Shown here piece after piece: positions 34,246-42,398 of a stretch of 64,000 nucleotides of DNA. The notes beneath the pieces are model-generated. The model searched no databases. It was not told the origin of the DNA and saw only the letters and a program-made list of their open reading frames with translations. The position numbers were made by a program, and so were the translations under genes. Origin of the DNA: Aurantiacibacter rhizosphaerae (lineage in GTDB: Bacteria; Pseudomonadota; Alphaproteobacteria; Sphingomonadales; Sphingomonadaceae); NCBI RefSeq assembly GCF_009807005.1, contig NZ_WUBR01000001.1, forward strand, positions 1,426,001 to 1,490,000. Direction: 5' to 3'. Within the stretch, counting starts at the first letter, position 1. Every line of letters begins with the position of its first letter.

Positions 34246-34335
34246 CCCGTCCGTCCCCGATCTTGCTGGCTGTCTTGTTGTGCGAAAGGCAGCGGACGCG
34301 CCGATAATGGCGGCGTGCCCGCTCACCCTTTTTAC

Positions 34336-35454
34336 CTAGTGGCCGCCGCCGTCTTCACCGCTGGCAGCGCCGCCCTCGGTGTTTTCCACCCCGGCTGCGG
34401 CTGCGGTGATGTAGTTGCGGACCTGCACATTGCCTTCGTGGCAGGCATATTCGAAGAAGCTGTATTCCTCGTCCCTCGTCCAGTCGAGGCGGGCCGTCCA
34501 CTTGTCGGTGAAGACTTCGGGATCGTTGTAATCCAGTTCATAAACGATGTGGTCCGGGCCCGTCATCGTCAGCCGCTCCGTCACCGATGCCTTGGCACTG
34601 GTGGGAATAGTGTTGAACGGCGGCACGCCGAAGGTGGCCATGTTCAGCGGGCTGGGGCCGCGTTCGTAATTGTCTTCCGAAACGCTGTCGCCATCCTCGA
34701 TATTGCTGGTCTCGATAACCAGCGTATTGCCTTCCCACCAACCGATGGACTGGCCCATCCACGTGCGCACGTTTTCCGGCCAGCGCATGGCTGCGGCGGC
34801 CTCCGGTCCATCCACGATGGGGATCACGCGGGCATCGTGGATCATCTCCAGCGAGATGATGACATAGCCGGGCGACTGCATCACGCGGATGCCGTTGTTA
34901 TAGCGGAAGGGGAACATCGAGGCCGGGAAACCACGGGTGACGCAGCGATCCCAGGTGTCAAAATCGGAAACCCAGTCGAAATGGGTGTTGGGTGTCCAGC
35001 TGGAACGGCCAGCCTTGTAACGCTCCTGCGCCCACTCGGTCATCGCCGGAAGCTGGCCGTCTTCGGGGTAAACCAGCAGCGAGGTGCGGCGGCCCGATGC
35101 ATCCGATTCCACCCAGTGGCCCATGCCGATGGTGCCGGATTCGTCTTCGGCGGCATAGGCGGCATCGCTGCGGCCTGCCTGTTCCTCACGCTGCGCATAT
35201 TCCTCGTCGGTCAGGTAGAACCGGTCTCCGAACTGCGCAGGACGCTGCATCGGCAGCTGCGCGATATTGTCGATGGGGAAGGTGCCGCGAAGATCCGGAT
35301 CGCCCCAGCTGGTGCGGGGCGGATCGAAGTCCTTGGGAACAGGTGCAATCGTCGTCAGATCGTCGGGCACCGCCTCCTGCGCTGCGACAGGCGTTGCCAG
35401 AGCCAGCACGCTGGCCGAAAGTATGGCGATTGTTTTCAGAGTGCTACGGGCCAT
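34336..35454 (-). CDS. Secreted ACHEGN-family protein, tandem member 1
   Basis: A 372-residue exported protein of the unnamed family. Its signal peptide ends at PVAAQEA (residue 26). It shares with the two upstream genes an N-terminal block PPRTSWGDPDLRGTFPIDNIAQLP, then GRRTSLLV, then DRCVTRGFPASMFPFRYNNG near residue 190 and MQSPGYVIISLEM. The core WMGQSIGWWEGNTLVIET is near residue 245 and the closing motif is FEYACHEGNVQVRNYI near 340. The invariant cysteines in DRC and ACHEGN may form a disulfide or bind a metal or heme; only one CxxH-like arrangement is present, so c-type heme is not indicated. No known function. The last gene of a four-gene operon headed by a quinoprotein; 3 bases separate it from the upstream stop. 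Confidence 0.8.
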   Translation of the reverse strand: MARSTLKTIAILSASVLALATPVAAQEAVPDDLTTIAPVPKDFDPPRTSWGDPDLRGTFPIDNIAQLPMQRPAQFGDRFYLTDEEYAQREEQAGRSDAAYAAEDESGTIGMGHWVESDASGRRTSLLVYPEDGQLPAMTEWAQERYKAGRSSWTPNTHFDWVSDFDTWDRCVTRGFPASMFPFRYNNGIRVMQSPGYVIISLEMIHDARVIPIVDGPEAAAAMRWPENVRTWMGQSIGWWEGNTLVIETSNIEDGDSVSEDNYERGPSPLNMATFGVPPFNTIPTSAKASVTERLTMTGPDHIVYELDYNDPEVFTDKWTARLDWTRDEEYSFFEYACHEGNVQVRNYITAAAAGVENTEGGAASGEDGGGH

Positions 35455-35457
35455 TAT

Positions 35458-36585
35458 TCAGTCTCCTTGCGTATTTCTGTTTTGCGTGCCCCGGCTGGCA
35501 GGATCCATCGCCGGGGGCGGGCCTGCATCGGGATCGATTTCGTCCACCATCGCGCCGCGCGCATATTCCTGCTCTCGCTTCGTGCGATCGGCGGTGATGT
35601 AATTGCGGACCTGCACATTGCCTTCGTGGCAGGCGTATTCGAAAAACTCGTAATCGTCGTCGCGTGACCAGTTGTAGCGAAGGGTGAAATCATCCTCCCA
35701 CACGACAGGATCGGAATAGTGCATTTCGTAGGTAATCGTGTCGGGGCCGACCATGTGGAAACGCTCGGTAACGGATGCGCTCTCGCTCATCGGAATGGTG
35801 TTGCCTGATGGCACACCCCGCGTCGCCACGTTCAGCACCGATGCGCCGGGCTTGATGTGATCGGTGACGACTTCCAGCGTGTTGCCATCCACCCAGCGGC
35901 CCCGGCTGTTACCGAAATATCCGTCCACGCCCGCAGGCCATTCCTCGCCCTGTCCGGCGACGGGAATGATCCGCGTACCCAGCATTTCCAGCGCGATCAC
36001 CACGTATCCGGGCGACTGGAAGATGCGGATGCCGTTGTTGTATCGGAAGGGGAACATGCTGGCCGGAAAGCCGCGCGTGATGCACCGGTCCCAGCTGTCG
36101 AAGTCTGTCACCCAGTCGAATGTCTGCCCGGTGACCCAGCTGGCGCGCATCAGGGACGATCGGTGGATGCCCTCTTCCGTGAAATCGGGAAGCTGGCCGT
36201 CCTGCGATGATACCACCATCGATGTGCGACGGCTGCCCGCCTGGTATTCGATCCAATGGCCAAGGCCGATAGTGCCGTCCTCGTCCTCTGCCTCGTAAGC
36301 CTCTTCCAGCTGTTCGACACGGCCCTGTTCGGAGGCGATTTCCTCCGGTGTTTTCCAGAACCGGTCGCCATATTGGGCGGGGCGGTTCACCGGCAGTTCG
36401 GCAACATCGTTCAGCGGCCAGATGCCGCGAAAATCGGGATCGCCCCATGGCGTGGTTGCCGGCGTGTAGCCTTCGGGCACCTCGGGCATGGTGGTCAGGT
36501 CATCGGGCACCTGCTGCGCGGCGAGCGGGAAGGACAGGGCCATCGCCCCGGCCGTGACCCCGGCGAGAAGGGTGTGGCGGATCAT
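35458..36585 (-). CDS. Secreted ACHEGN-family protein, tandem member 2
   Basis: A 375-residue exported protein. The signal peptide (MIRHTLLAGVTAGAMALS) ends at PLAAQQV. The conserved blocks of its two neighbours appear in the same order: ATTPWGDPDFRGIWPLNDVAELP, SRRTSMVVS, DRCITRGFPASMFPFRYNNG, FQSPGYVVIALEM and FFEYACHEGNVQVRNYI. The central block is more diverged, YFGNSRGRWVDGNTLEVVT, where the others have a tryptophan-rich W-W-E/D-G-N-TLV. The start at 36585 overlaps the upstream stop by 4 bases (ATGA); the frame is open to 36669. The tail after residue 345 is charged and rich in Asp and Pro. It is likely a diverged duplicate with a related but different ligand; the function is unknown. 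Confidence 0.8.
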   Translation of the reverse strand: MIRHTLLAGVTAGAMALSFPLAAQQVPDDLTTMPEVPEGYTPATTPWGDPDFRGIWPLNDVAELPVNRPAQYGDRFWKTPEEIASEQGRVEQLEEAYEAEDEDGTIGLGHWIEYQAGSRRTSMVVSSQDGQLPDFTEEGIHRSSLMRASWVTGQTFDWVTDFDSWDRCITRGFPASMFPFRYNNGIRIFQSPGYVVIALEMLGTRIIPVAGQGEEWPAGVDGYFGNSRGRWVDGNTLEVVTDHIKPGASVLNVATRGVPSGNTIPMSESASVTERFHMVGPDTITYEMHYSDPVVWEDDFTLRYNWSRDDDYEFFEYACHEGNVQVRNYITADRTKREQEYARGAMVDEIDPDAGPPPAMDPASRGTQNRNTQGD

Positions 36586-37661
36586 TCTGAGCCTCCGTTG
36601 GCGGCCGCGGCGCGCTGCGCCCGGCTGGCGGAAATGTAATCGCGGATCTGCACATTGCCTTCGTGGCAAGCGTATTCGAACATCTGGTAGCTATCGTCGC
36701 GGCTCCAATCGAGGCGCGCCGTCCATCCTTGCGTGAAGACCTGCGGATCTGTGTAGTTCACCTCGTAAACCAGCGAATCTGGCCCGGTCATGGTGATGCG
36801 TTCCACCACGCGGGCCTCCTCGCTGGTGGGCAGGGTGTTCCACGGCTCACGCCCGTGCGTCGCCAGGTTGAGAGGGGAGGGGCCGCGGGCGAGATGATCT
36901 TCGTCCGCGCTATTGCCCGTGCGCAGGTTCGTGGTTTCGATCACCAGCGTATTGCCGTCCCACCAGCCAAGCGACTGGCCAAGCCATGTGCGCGTGTTTT
37001 CAGGCCAGCGCCGCGCCGCCATCTCGGCGCGCGCCATGACGGGGATGATCCGCGCCTCGTGCACCATCTCCGTCATGATGATGACGTAGCCGGGTGCCTG
37101 CATCACGCGGTAGCCGTTGTTGTAGCGGTGCGGCATCATCGTGGCGGGAAAACCGCGCGTGATGCAGCGATCAAACGTATCGAAATCGGATACCCAGTCG
37201 AACGCAACGCCATCGGTCCAGCTGGAGCGACCGGCCTCGTATTTCGCCCTCGCGTCCGGCGTCAGCGCGGGCACCCGGCCATCGGCGGGGGACACCAGCA
37301 GCGATGTACGCCTGCCAGACGTGTTGGCGCTCAGGAAGGCCGCGAAACCCAGCCTGTCGCTCGCCTCCGCCGCGGCATCGGAATTGCGCTCTATCGTCTC
37401 GGTCTGTTGCTGGCGCTCTGCAAATTCCGCCTCTGTCAGCCAGAAGCGGTCTTGAAACACCGGCAGGCGCTCGAACGGGATGCTGGCGATATCGTCGATG
37501 GGATAGGTGCCGCGAATATCGGGATCGCCCCAGCTGGTGCGCGGCGGCGCGAAATCGGTGGGGACGGGCGGCATCACGGTCAGGTCGTCCGGCACGGTCT
37601 GCGCGCTCACCGGCAAGGCCAGTGAGGCGGCAGCAAGCGCGAGGACGACCCGGCCGATCAC
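36582..37661 (-). CDS. Secreted ACHEGN-family protein, tandem member 3
   Basis: A 359-residue exported protein with signal peptide MIGRVVLALAAASLALPVSA. The same blocks occur: PPRTSWGDPDIRGTYPIDDIA, SGRRTSLLVSPADGRVP, DRCITRGFPATMMPHRYNNG, MQAPGYVIIMTEM, WLGQSLGWWDGNTLVIETT near residue 240 and MFEYACHEGNVQIRDYI near 337. The start overlaps the stop of the upstream quinoprotein gene (ATGA), and its stop overlaps the next start, so the order quinoprotein, member 3, member 2, member 1 is translationally coupled. This tight linkage is the best clue that these proteins assist or follow a PQQ-dependent oxidation in the periplasm. I cannot name an enzymatic activity. Confidence 0.82.
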   Translation of the reverse strand: MIGRVVLALAAASLALPVSAQTVPDDLTVMPPVPTDFAPPRTSWGDPDIRGTYPIDDIASIPFERLPVFQDRFWLTEAEFAERQQQTETIERNSDAAAEASDRLGFAAFLSANTSGRRTSLLVSPADGRVPALTPDARAKYEAGRSSWTDGVAFDWVSDFDTFDRCITRGFPATMMPHRYNNGYRVMQAPGYVIIMTEMVHEARIIPVMARAEMAARRWPENTRTWLGQSLGWWDGNTLVIETTNLRTGNSADEDHLARGPSPLNLATHGREPWNTLPTSEEARVVERITMTGPDSLVYEVNYTDPQVFTQGWTARLDWSRDDSYQMFEYACHEGNVQIRDYISASRAQRAAAANGGSE

Positions 37662-39637
37662 TGTTGCGCACCCTCTGGCAGGGCGAACGTCACATAGCGG
37701 CTGGGACCGGGATCGGGCAGCCCAAGTCCGCCGAGGAAATGGCCCATGCCGCCCACCGGCACGGTGATCATCTGCCGTCCGTTCACCTCGTAAACTGCGG
37801 GCACGCCCTCCGTTCCGGCATCAAAGCGATGCTCCCACAATACGGCACCCGTATCGGCATCGCGTGCGCGGAAGGCGCGGTCGCTTGCGGTGTTGACGAA
37901 CAGCAGGCCGCCCGCCGTGGACACGGGGCCGGATCGCGGCGTCTGCGCGCCGACGCCGGTGATGCCCTGTTCTTCCAGCGTCAGGATCTCACCATTGGGG
38001 ATGGAATAGATCTTCTCGCCGGTATTCATGTCATAGGCGGTGAGGTTGGAGAATGGCGGCTTCATCGCGCCCATGCCATTGCTTTGCAGCATGAAATTCA
38101 CCGGCCAGCGATAGGGAAGGTCTTCCCCCTCGGCATTGGGCATGGCATCCAGCGCTTCCGGGCGCTTGTCCGCCTGGATGCGCAGCATCAGCGGCAGTTC
38201 GCGGCTGACCACATACAGGCGCTGGCGATCGGGATCGGCGGAGACATTGCCCCAGTTCAGCCCGCCATTGTGGCCGGGAAAGGCAATCGTGCCCTGTATG
38301 CTGGGCGGAACGAAAGGCCCGTCACCCCAGCGGGAATTGGCGAAGAGTTCGCGCAAAGCTTCCTGATCGCTTTCCGGCAAATAGGGATTGATATCGTCTG
38401 GCGTGAAGCTCAGCCGCATATATGGCTCTGGCCAGGTGGGGACAGGCTGGGTGGGGCTGGCATGCTCACCCGGCACATCGCTTTCGGGCACGGCCACTTC
38501 CTCGATCGGCCAGATCGGCGTGCCGTCGCGACGATCGAACACGAAGATATAGCCGTGCTTTGTGCCCTGGATGACGATGGGAACCTGCTTGCCATCATGG
38601 GTGATCGTCATCAGCTTGGGCGCGACGGGAAGATCGAAATCCCACAGATCGTGATGCACCGTCTGGAAGTGCCACACGCGCTCTCCCGTCTCGGCATCGA
38701 TGGCGATCAGGGAATTGCCGAACAGATTGTCGCCTTCGCGGTTGCCGCCGTAAAAATCATAACGCGGCGTACCGGTGGGGATGAACACCATGCCCAGTTC
38801 GGTATCCACCGTGCTTTCAGACCAGTTGTGCACGCCGCCGAACTTGCTGAACTCCTCCGTTTCCGGCCAGGTATCATGGCCGAATTCGCCTTCCTGCGGA
38901 ACGGTGTTGAACGTCCACTTCAGCGCGCCCGTGCGCACGTCATAGGCGTGGATATTGGCAGGCGCGCTGGCATAGTCATAGGCGCCTGCGGGCAGGCTCA
39001 TGATGATCGTATCTTTGTAGATGCGGCCCGGATTGTTGGTTTGCAGCGGAGCCGTTTCAACCACGTCATCCGGCAGGGCATCGCGCAGGTCCACCCCGCC
39101 ATCGCTGCCGAAGCTGGCGATCACTTCGCCCGTGGCGGCGTTGATCGCGCGCAGCAAGCCGTTGTTCAGCACCATCAGGCGTTCATCGCCTGCGCCATCT
39201 GTCCAGTAATTAATGCCGCGCGTGCCGATGCGGCCTTCAAGGCTGCTTTCCCAGATCTGCGCGCCGGTGGCGGGATCCAGCGCGACAAGCTGGCTATCGC
39301 CATTCATCACATACATTCGCCCGCCCGCAACCACGGGGTTGAACAGCGGCGGCATGCCGTCGCCGGTGGGAAATTCCCACGCGATTTCCAACTGGCCAAC
39401 GTTCGAGCGGTTGATCTGCGAAAGGGAGGAATATTGCGAACTGTCCGCACCGCCAAGATAGCCGTCCCAGCTTTCATGATCGAAGCTGGACCCTGCCACG
39501 GCTGCGCCCGATGCCGATGTCATCTCGCCCTGCGGCGTGGCGGCGCAGGCGGCCAGCGCCATGCCCAGCGAAGCGGCCAGGGCAAAGCGCAGCGCCTGCC
39601 GGGTACGGGTGTGATGTGGACGGTTCGCGGTGTTCAA
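37658..39637 (-). CDS. PQQ-dependent dehydrogenase lipoprotein (operon head of ACHEGN cluster)
   Basis: A 659-residue quinoprotein with N-terminal hydrophobic segment and lipobox LAAC (Cys31), so probably anchored to a membrane on the periplasmic side. The propeller starts near residue 55 with DHESWDGYLGGADSSQYSSLSQI. W-motif blades include DPATGAQIWESSLEG, AETGERVWHFQTVHHDLWDFDLPVAPKL and DADTGAVLWEHRFDAG. HHDLWDFDL marks the glucose/quinate-dehydrogenase-like branch; there is no cytochrome c motif and no Cys-Cys pair. The start is TTG at 39637, with GGGAG 7 bases upstream; no ATG gives the full export signal. It is the first gene of the operon that ends with three ACHEGN-family genes. The substrate is unknown. 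Confidence 0.88.
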   Translation of the reverse strand: MNTANRPHHTRTRQALRFALAASLGMALAACAATPQGEMTSASGAAVAGSSFDHESWDGYLGGADSSQYSSLSQINRSNVGQLEIAWEFPTGDGMPPLFNPVVAGGRMYVMNGDSQLVALDPATGAQIWESSLEGRIGTRGINYWTDGAGDERLMVLNNGLLRAINAATGEVIASFGSDGGVDLRDALPDDVVETAPLQTNNPGRIYKDTIIMSLPAGAYDYASAPANIHAYDVRTGALKWTFNTVPQEGEFGHDTWPETEEFSKFGGVHNWSESTVDTELGMVFIPTGTPRYDFYGGNREGDNLFGNSLIAIDAETGERVWHFQTVHHDLWDFDLPVAPKLMTITHDGKQVPIVIQGTKHGYIFVFDRRDGTPIWPIEEVAVPESDVPGEHASPTQPVPTWPEPYMRLSFTPDDINPYLPESDQEALRELFANSRWGDGPFVPPSIQGTIAFPGHNGGLNWGNVSADPDRQRLYVVSRELPLMLRIQADKRPEALDAMPNAEGEDLPYRWPVNFMLQSNGMGAMKPPFSNLTAYDMNTGEKIYSIPNGEILTLEEQGITGVGAQTPRSGPVSTAGGLLFVNTASDRAFRARDADTGAVLWEHRFDAGTEGVPAVYEVNGRQMITVPVGGMGHFLGGLGLPDPGPSRYVTFALPEGAQQ

Positions 39638-39776
39638 GCCAAAGCTCCCATAAGCATGCGCAGCCTGATCGGCTGTCTTTCATGCCGATGCCTAGACGCA
39701 ATCACCCCCGATCAACAAGGGTGAAACGGCATCGAGATTGATAAAATCCGAAATTATCGGACTTTGGCAAGCATCG

Positions 39777-40427
39777 TCAATCCCCGCTGGGGGTATCTCC
39801 GGGGGATTGCATGGTGTGGCCCTCCACCGCGCCCTGCGGCCCCTCGGCAGCGCCCTCCAGCGGGCGGTCCTCCTCCCCGGCGGAACTGAACACCGTGGCC
39901 TTCGTCATCGCGCCGCTGGCTTCCAGTCGCAAGGTGACATTGTCCATCGTGCGGTTCTCCCAGAACCAGCCGTGGATGCCGGTGAAGGCAGGGGTGTAAA
40001 CGCCATACATCTCGCGCGCGGAATCCACGCCATAGCTTTCCGTCACGTCCTCCCCGCCATCGAACGGGTGGGCGTGCATATCGAAGGCCAGCGTATCGCT
40101 GCCTTCCCAGTGGAATGTCATCGGCTGGCCCGCAGGCATGGTGTATTTGAATTCCACCGACTGGAACGGCATGAGTTCATATTCCCACACATCGGTGACG
40201 CCGGGCGAAGCGGGCAGGGGCGTGTCCGACAAGGTCAGCACGTCCTCCTGCTCCATGCGCGCCATGCCGCGCTCCAGCTCAAGATTGGTGGGCTCCGCAA
40301 TTTCCGTCAGGCCCAGCGCGCCGCCAACGCCCGTCGGGTCCCACCCGGTTTCTGCGGGCAGCACGACGAGGACGGCAAGTGCAGCACCTGCAAGGGCGAC
40401 ACCGGCGATGATCGGGGCTTTGCTCAT
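39777..40427 (-). CDS. Single-pass membrane-anchored periplasmic protein (transmembrane anchor protein type)
   Basis: A 216-residue protein: one N-terminal transmembrane helix (about residues 5-24, PIIAGVALAGAALAVLVVLP) and a periplasmic domain. The domain has FQSVEFKYTMPAGQPMTFHWEG, LAFDMHAHPFDGG and FTGIHGWFWENRTMDNVTLRLEA. The aromatic and histidine-rich core could bind metal. The combination and its neighbour resemble the 'transmembrane anchor protein' often encoded next to HupE/UreJ-like genes. The ATG at 40427 overlaps the HupE-like gene's stop (ATGA). It is the last gene of a three-gene unit with the HupE-like protein and a cytochrome lipoprotein. A role in metal or gas handling, or in redox protein support, is guesswork. 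Confidence 0.72.
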   Translation of the reverse strand: MSKAPIIAGVALAGAALAVLVVLPAETGWDPTGVGGALGLTEIAEPTNLELERGMARMEQEDVLTLSDTPLPASPGVTDVWEYELMPFQSVEFKYTMPAGQPMTFHWEGSDTLAFDMHAHPFDGGEDVTESYGVDSAREMYGVYTPAFTGIHGWFWENRTMDNVTLRLEASGAMTKATVFSSAGEEDRPLEGAAEGPQGAVEGHTMQSPGDTPSGD

Positions 40428-41182
40428 GATGAAAAATATCCTTGAATTTGATAAGCGGTAAGCGCGATCCCCACCAGGATCAGCGCAATATTGGCGGCAA
40501 AGGCATAGCGTTTGAAACTGGGCGTGTCGCGCCATGCGGCCAGCAGCAGAACCACCAGCGTCAGCACGATGACCTGGCCCAGTTCCACGCCCACGTTGAA
40601 GGCGATGAGATTGACCAGCAGGCCATTGGGCGAAACGCCAAGATCCATCACCTTGGTGGCAAGGCCCAGCCCGTGGAACAGGCCGAACACCAGCACGGCA
40701 ATGCGCGTGTCGAAATGCCAGCCCAGCTTCGCAAAGCCGCCGATATTCTCCACGCCCTTGTAAACCACGGAAAGCCCGATGATGGCATCCACGATATTGG
40801 CATTTGCGCCCGTGCCCAGCAGCACGCCGCCGATCAGCGTGATGGAATGGCCGATGGCGAACATCGAGACATACAGCAGCACGTCCTTCAAGCGGCGCAG
40901 GAAGAACACCACGCCCACCAGGAACGCGATGTGATCGTATCCTGTCACCATGTGCTTGGCGCCAAGGTACATGAAGGGGATGATCGCCGGCCCGTCTATC
41001 GTACGGACGAAGGCCTTGTCCCCCTCCGCCACATCATGGGCGAAGGCGTCTACCGGAATGGCCAGCATCACCAGCACCAGCAGAACGGCAAGGGGCAGCG
41101 CTGCTGGCATTCGGCCTGGCATCGGGCCCGGCATCCGGCTTGTCACTCGGCTCAGCAATCCCAGGCAGTGCCTGATCGGCAT
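40424..41182 (-). CDS. HupE/UreJ-like integral membrane protein
   Basis: A predicted 252-residue membrane protein of the HupE/UreJ_2 type. After an N-terminal hydrophobic signal (AALPLAVLLVLVMLAIPVDAFAHD), five or six helices follow. The family hallmarks GYDHIAFLVGVVFF near residue 85 and FAIGHSITLIGG near 113 are present, and FGLFHGLGLATKV occurs later. These histidine and aspartate residues bind nickel or other metals in HupE and UreJ. No hydrogenase or urease gene is present here, so a different metal or role is likely. I chose the ATG at 41182, 14 bases after the upstream stop, with GAGAGG close by; ATGs a little further in are possible. Coupled by overlap to the anchor protein downstream. 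Confidence 0.78.
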   Translation of the reverse strand: MPIRHCLGLLSRVTSRMPGPMPGRMPAALPLAVLLVLVMLAIPVDAFAHDVAEGDKAFVRTIDGPAIIPFMYLGAKHMVTGYDHIAFLVGVVFFLRRLKDVLLYVSMFAIGHSITLIGGVLLGTGANANIVDAIIGLSVVYKGVENIGGFAKLGWHFDTRIAVLVFGLFHGLGLATKVMDLGVSPNGLLVNLIAFNVGVELGQVIVLTLVVLLLAAWRDTPSFKRYAFAANIALILVGIALTAYQIQGYFSS

Positions 41183-41195
41183 CGGTCCTCTCGAT

Positions 41196-41738
41196 CTATT
41201 CCGAAGCGGGTGTCTCTTCGTTCGGTCGTGGCTGCGCGATGTCATCCACCGTCATGCCTTCTGGCAGGACATCGGGCGGGTACATGCGATGGCAGGCACT
41301 GCATACTGAATAAATCGTGCCGCCCACTTCGAAAATTGCATCCGGGTCGCGTGCCATTGCAGCTTCGGACGCCTGGGCGGACACATCCACCAGACCTTGC
41401 GAATAGGCCATCCAGTCGTCGCCGCGCCCCTCGGCATAGGCCGGGGTCTTGAGAATTTCGCCGAGCTCGCCCAGCCGCACGGCGGCAGCGTGCACTTCAT
41501 CCCACTCGGCATCGGTTTCCGGCTGCCATTCGGTGAACACGGCCTCCCCGTCTACCAGCTCGCTTTTCGCGCCGACTGCGCCCCAGAATATCTCTGCCGT
41601 GGGCTGCACCTCGTTCGCCATCATCTGCTGCGCGGTGCCCAGCGGGGGCACCTCCTGCGGCTGATCGCAGGCGGACAGCGCCAGCGTGCCAGCCAGGATG
41701 ACAGGGAACATTATCTTGCCGCCAAAACCCGTTTTCAT
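41196..41738 (-). CDS. Cytochrome c (class II, c'/c556-like) lipoprotein
   Basis: A 180-residue lipoprotein: lipobox LSAC with Cys24 after FPVILAGTLA. The body is predicted to be mostly helical, and the single heme motif CSACH is at residues 146-150 near the C terminus. A C-terminal heme site in a four-helix protein is the mark of class II cytochromes such as c' and c556. The usual axial methionine or open site near the N terminus may be in QQMMANEV near residue 40. It could carry electrons from the quinoproteins or bind small gases. It is the first gene of the unit with the HupE-like and anchor genes. The start at 41738 is chosen for the lipobox; the frame is open to 41813. Confidence 0.8.
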   Translation of the reverse strand: MKTGFGGKIMFPVILAGTLALSACDQPQEVPPLGTAQQMMANEVQPTAEIFWGAVGAKSELVDGEAVFTEWQPETDAEWDEVHAAAVRLGELGEILKTPAYAEGRGDDWMAYSQGLVDVSAQASEAAMARDPDAIFEVGGTIYSVCSACHRMYPPDVLPEGMTVDDIAQPRPNEETPASE

Positions 41739-41954
41739 ATCTGTTCCTCTTGCCCCATAAGGCTGTGCTAGAAGCTGGCTTGCCGCGATGCAACCGAGAT
41801 GGTAATTGCCCATAAGATTGACAATGTCCAGTTTATCGGCGGGATTCGCTCTACCATAAATCTCCGGTAAAGCTTGGTTCTGTTAGAACACATATTGACT
41901 AGGGCCGAAGAATGGCATTTGGCCAACGCAGATTTTTGAAGGGGTTTGAGGTAG

Positions 41955-42332
41955 ATGGTTTTCAACGTGAGGAATAGTGGCAAGCTGGCGCTGCTGGCAT
42001 TGGGATGTGCGGCACTGGCAGCACCTTCGTTCGCGCCCATGGCACAGGAAGAAGCGGCCGCAGCCGATGCTGCCCCGCTGACCGATGCCGAGATCGAATC
42101 GAGCCGCGCCCTGTTCAGCCAGTATGGCTGCGGCGCATGCCACAGCCTGGCCGATGCCAATGGCTTCGGCTCCATCGGCCCCTCCCTGGACGGGAATGAC
42201 GCATTGAGCGTGGAATATGTGAACCAGATCATCAGCAACGGGCAGGGCGCCATGCCCAGCTTTGGCGGGATGGTGACCGAGGAAGAGATTGAGACCTTGT
42301 CGCGCTATATCGTGGCGAAAAAGGCCGACTGA
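41955..42332 (+). CDS. Small class I cytochrome c
   Basis: A 125-residue exported electron carrier. The signal region MVFNVRNSGKLALLALGCAALAA ends near SFAPMAQ. The heme motif is CGACH at residues 59-63, and the sixth ligand is probably the methionine in GAMPSFGG near residue 100. The size of the mature domain, about 90 residues, fits a soluble cytochrome c that accepts electrons from PQQ dehydrogenases and passes them to a terminal oxidase. It is divergent from the class II cytochrome gene with 216 bases between, and stands alone before a strong terminator shared with the convergent VOC lipoprotein. AGGTAG precedes the ATG. Confidence 0.87.
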   Translation: MVFNVRNSGKLALLALGCAALAAPSFAPMAQEEAAAADAAPLTDAEIESSRALFSQYGCGACHSLADANGFGSIGPSLDGNDALSVEYVNQIISNGQGAMPSFGGMVTEEEIETLSRYIVAKKAD

Positions 42333-42355
42333 CTTCAGCCCTGGACGGGACGAGG

Positions 42356-42383
42356 AAAAGGGGGCTTCGCGGCCCCCTTTTTT
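42356..42383. terminator. Bidirectional terminator between cytochrome c and VOC lipoprotein genes
   Basis: AAAAGGGGGC (42356-42365) pairs with GCCCCCTTTT (42372-42381) around loop TTCGCG, with T residues continuing on the + strand and A residues before the stem serving as a U-tract on the - strand. It lies 24 bases after one stop and 16 before the other. Confidence 0.88.
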
Positions 42384-42398
42384 GTGCCGATCATTGTA

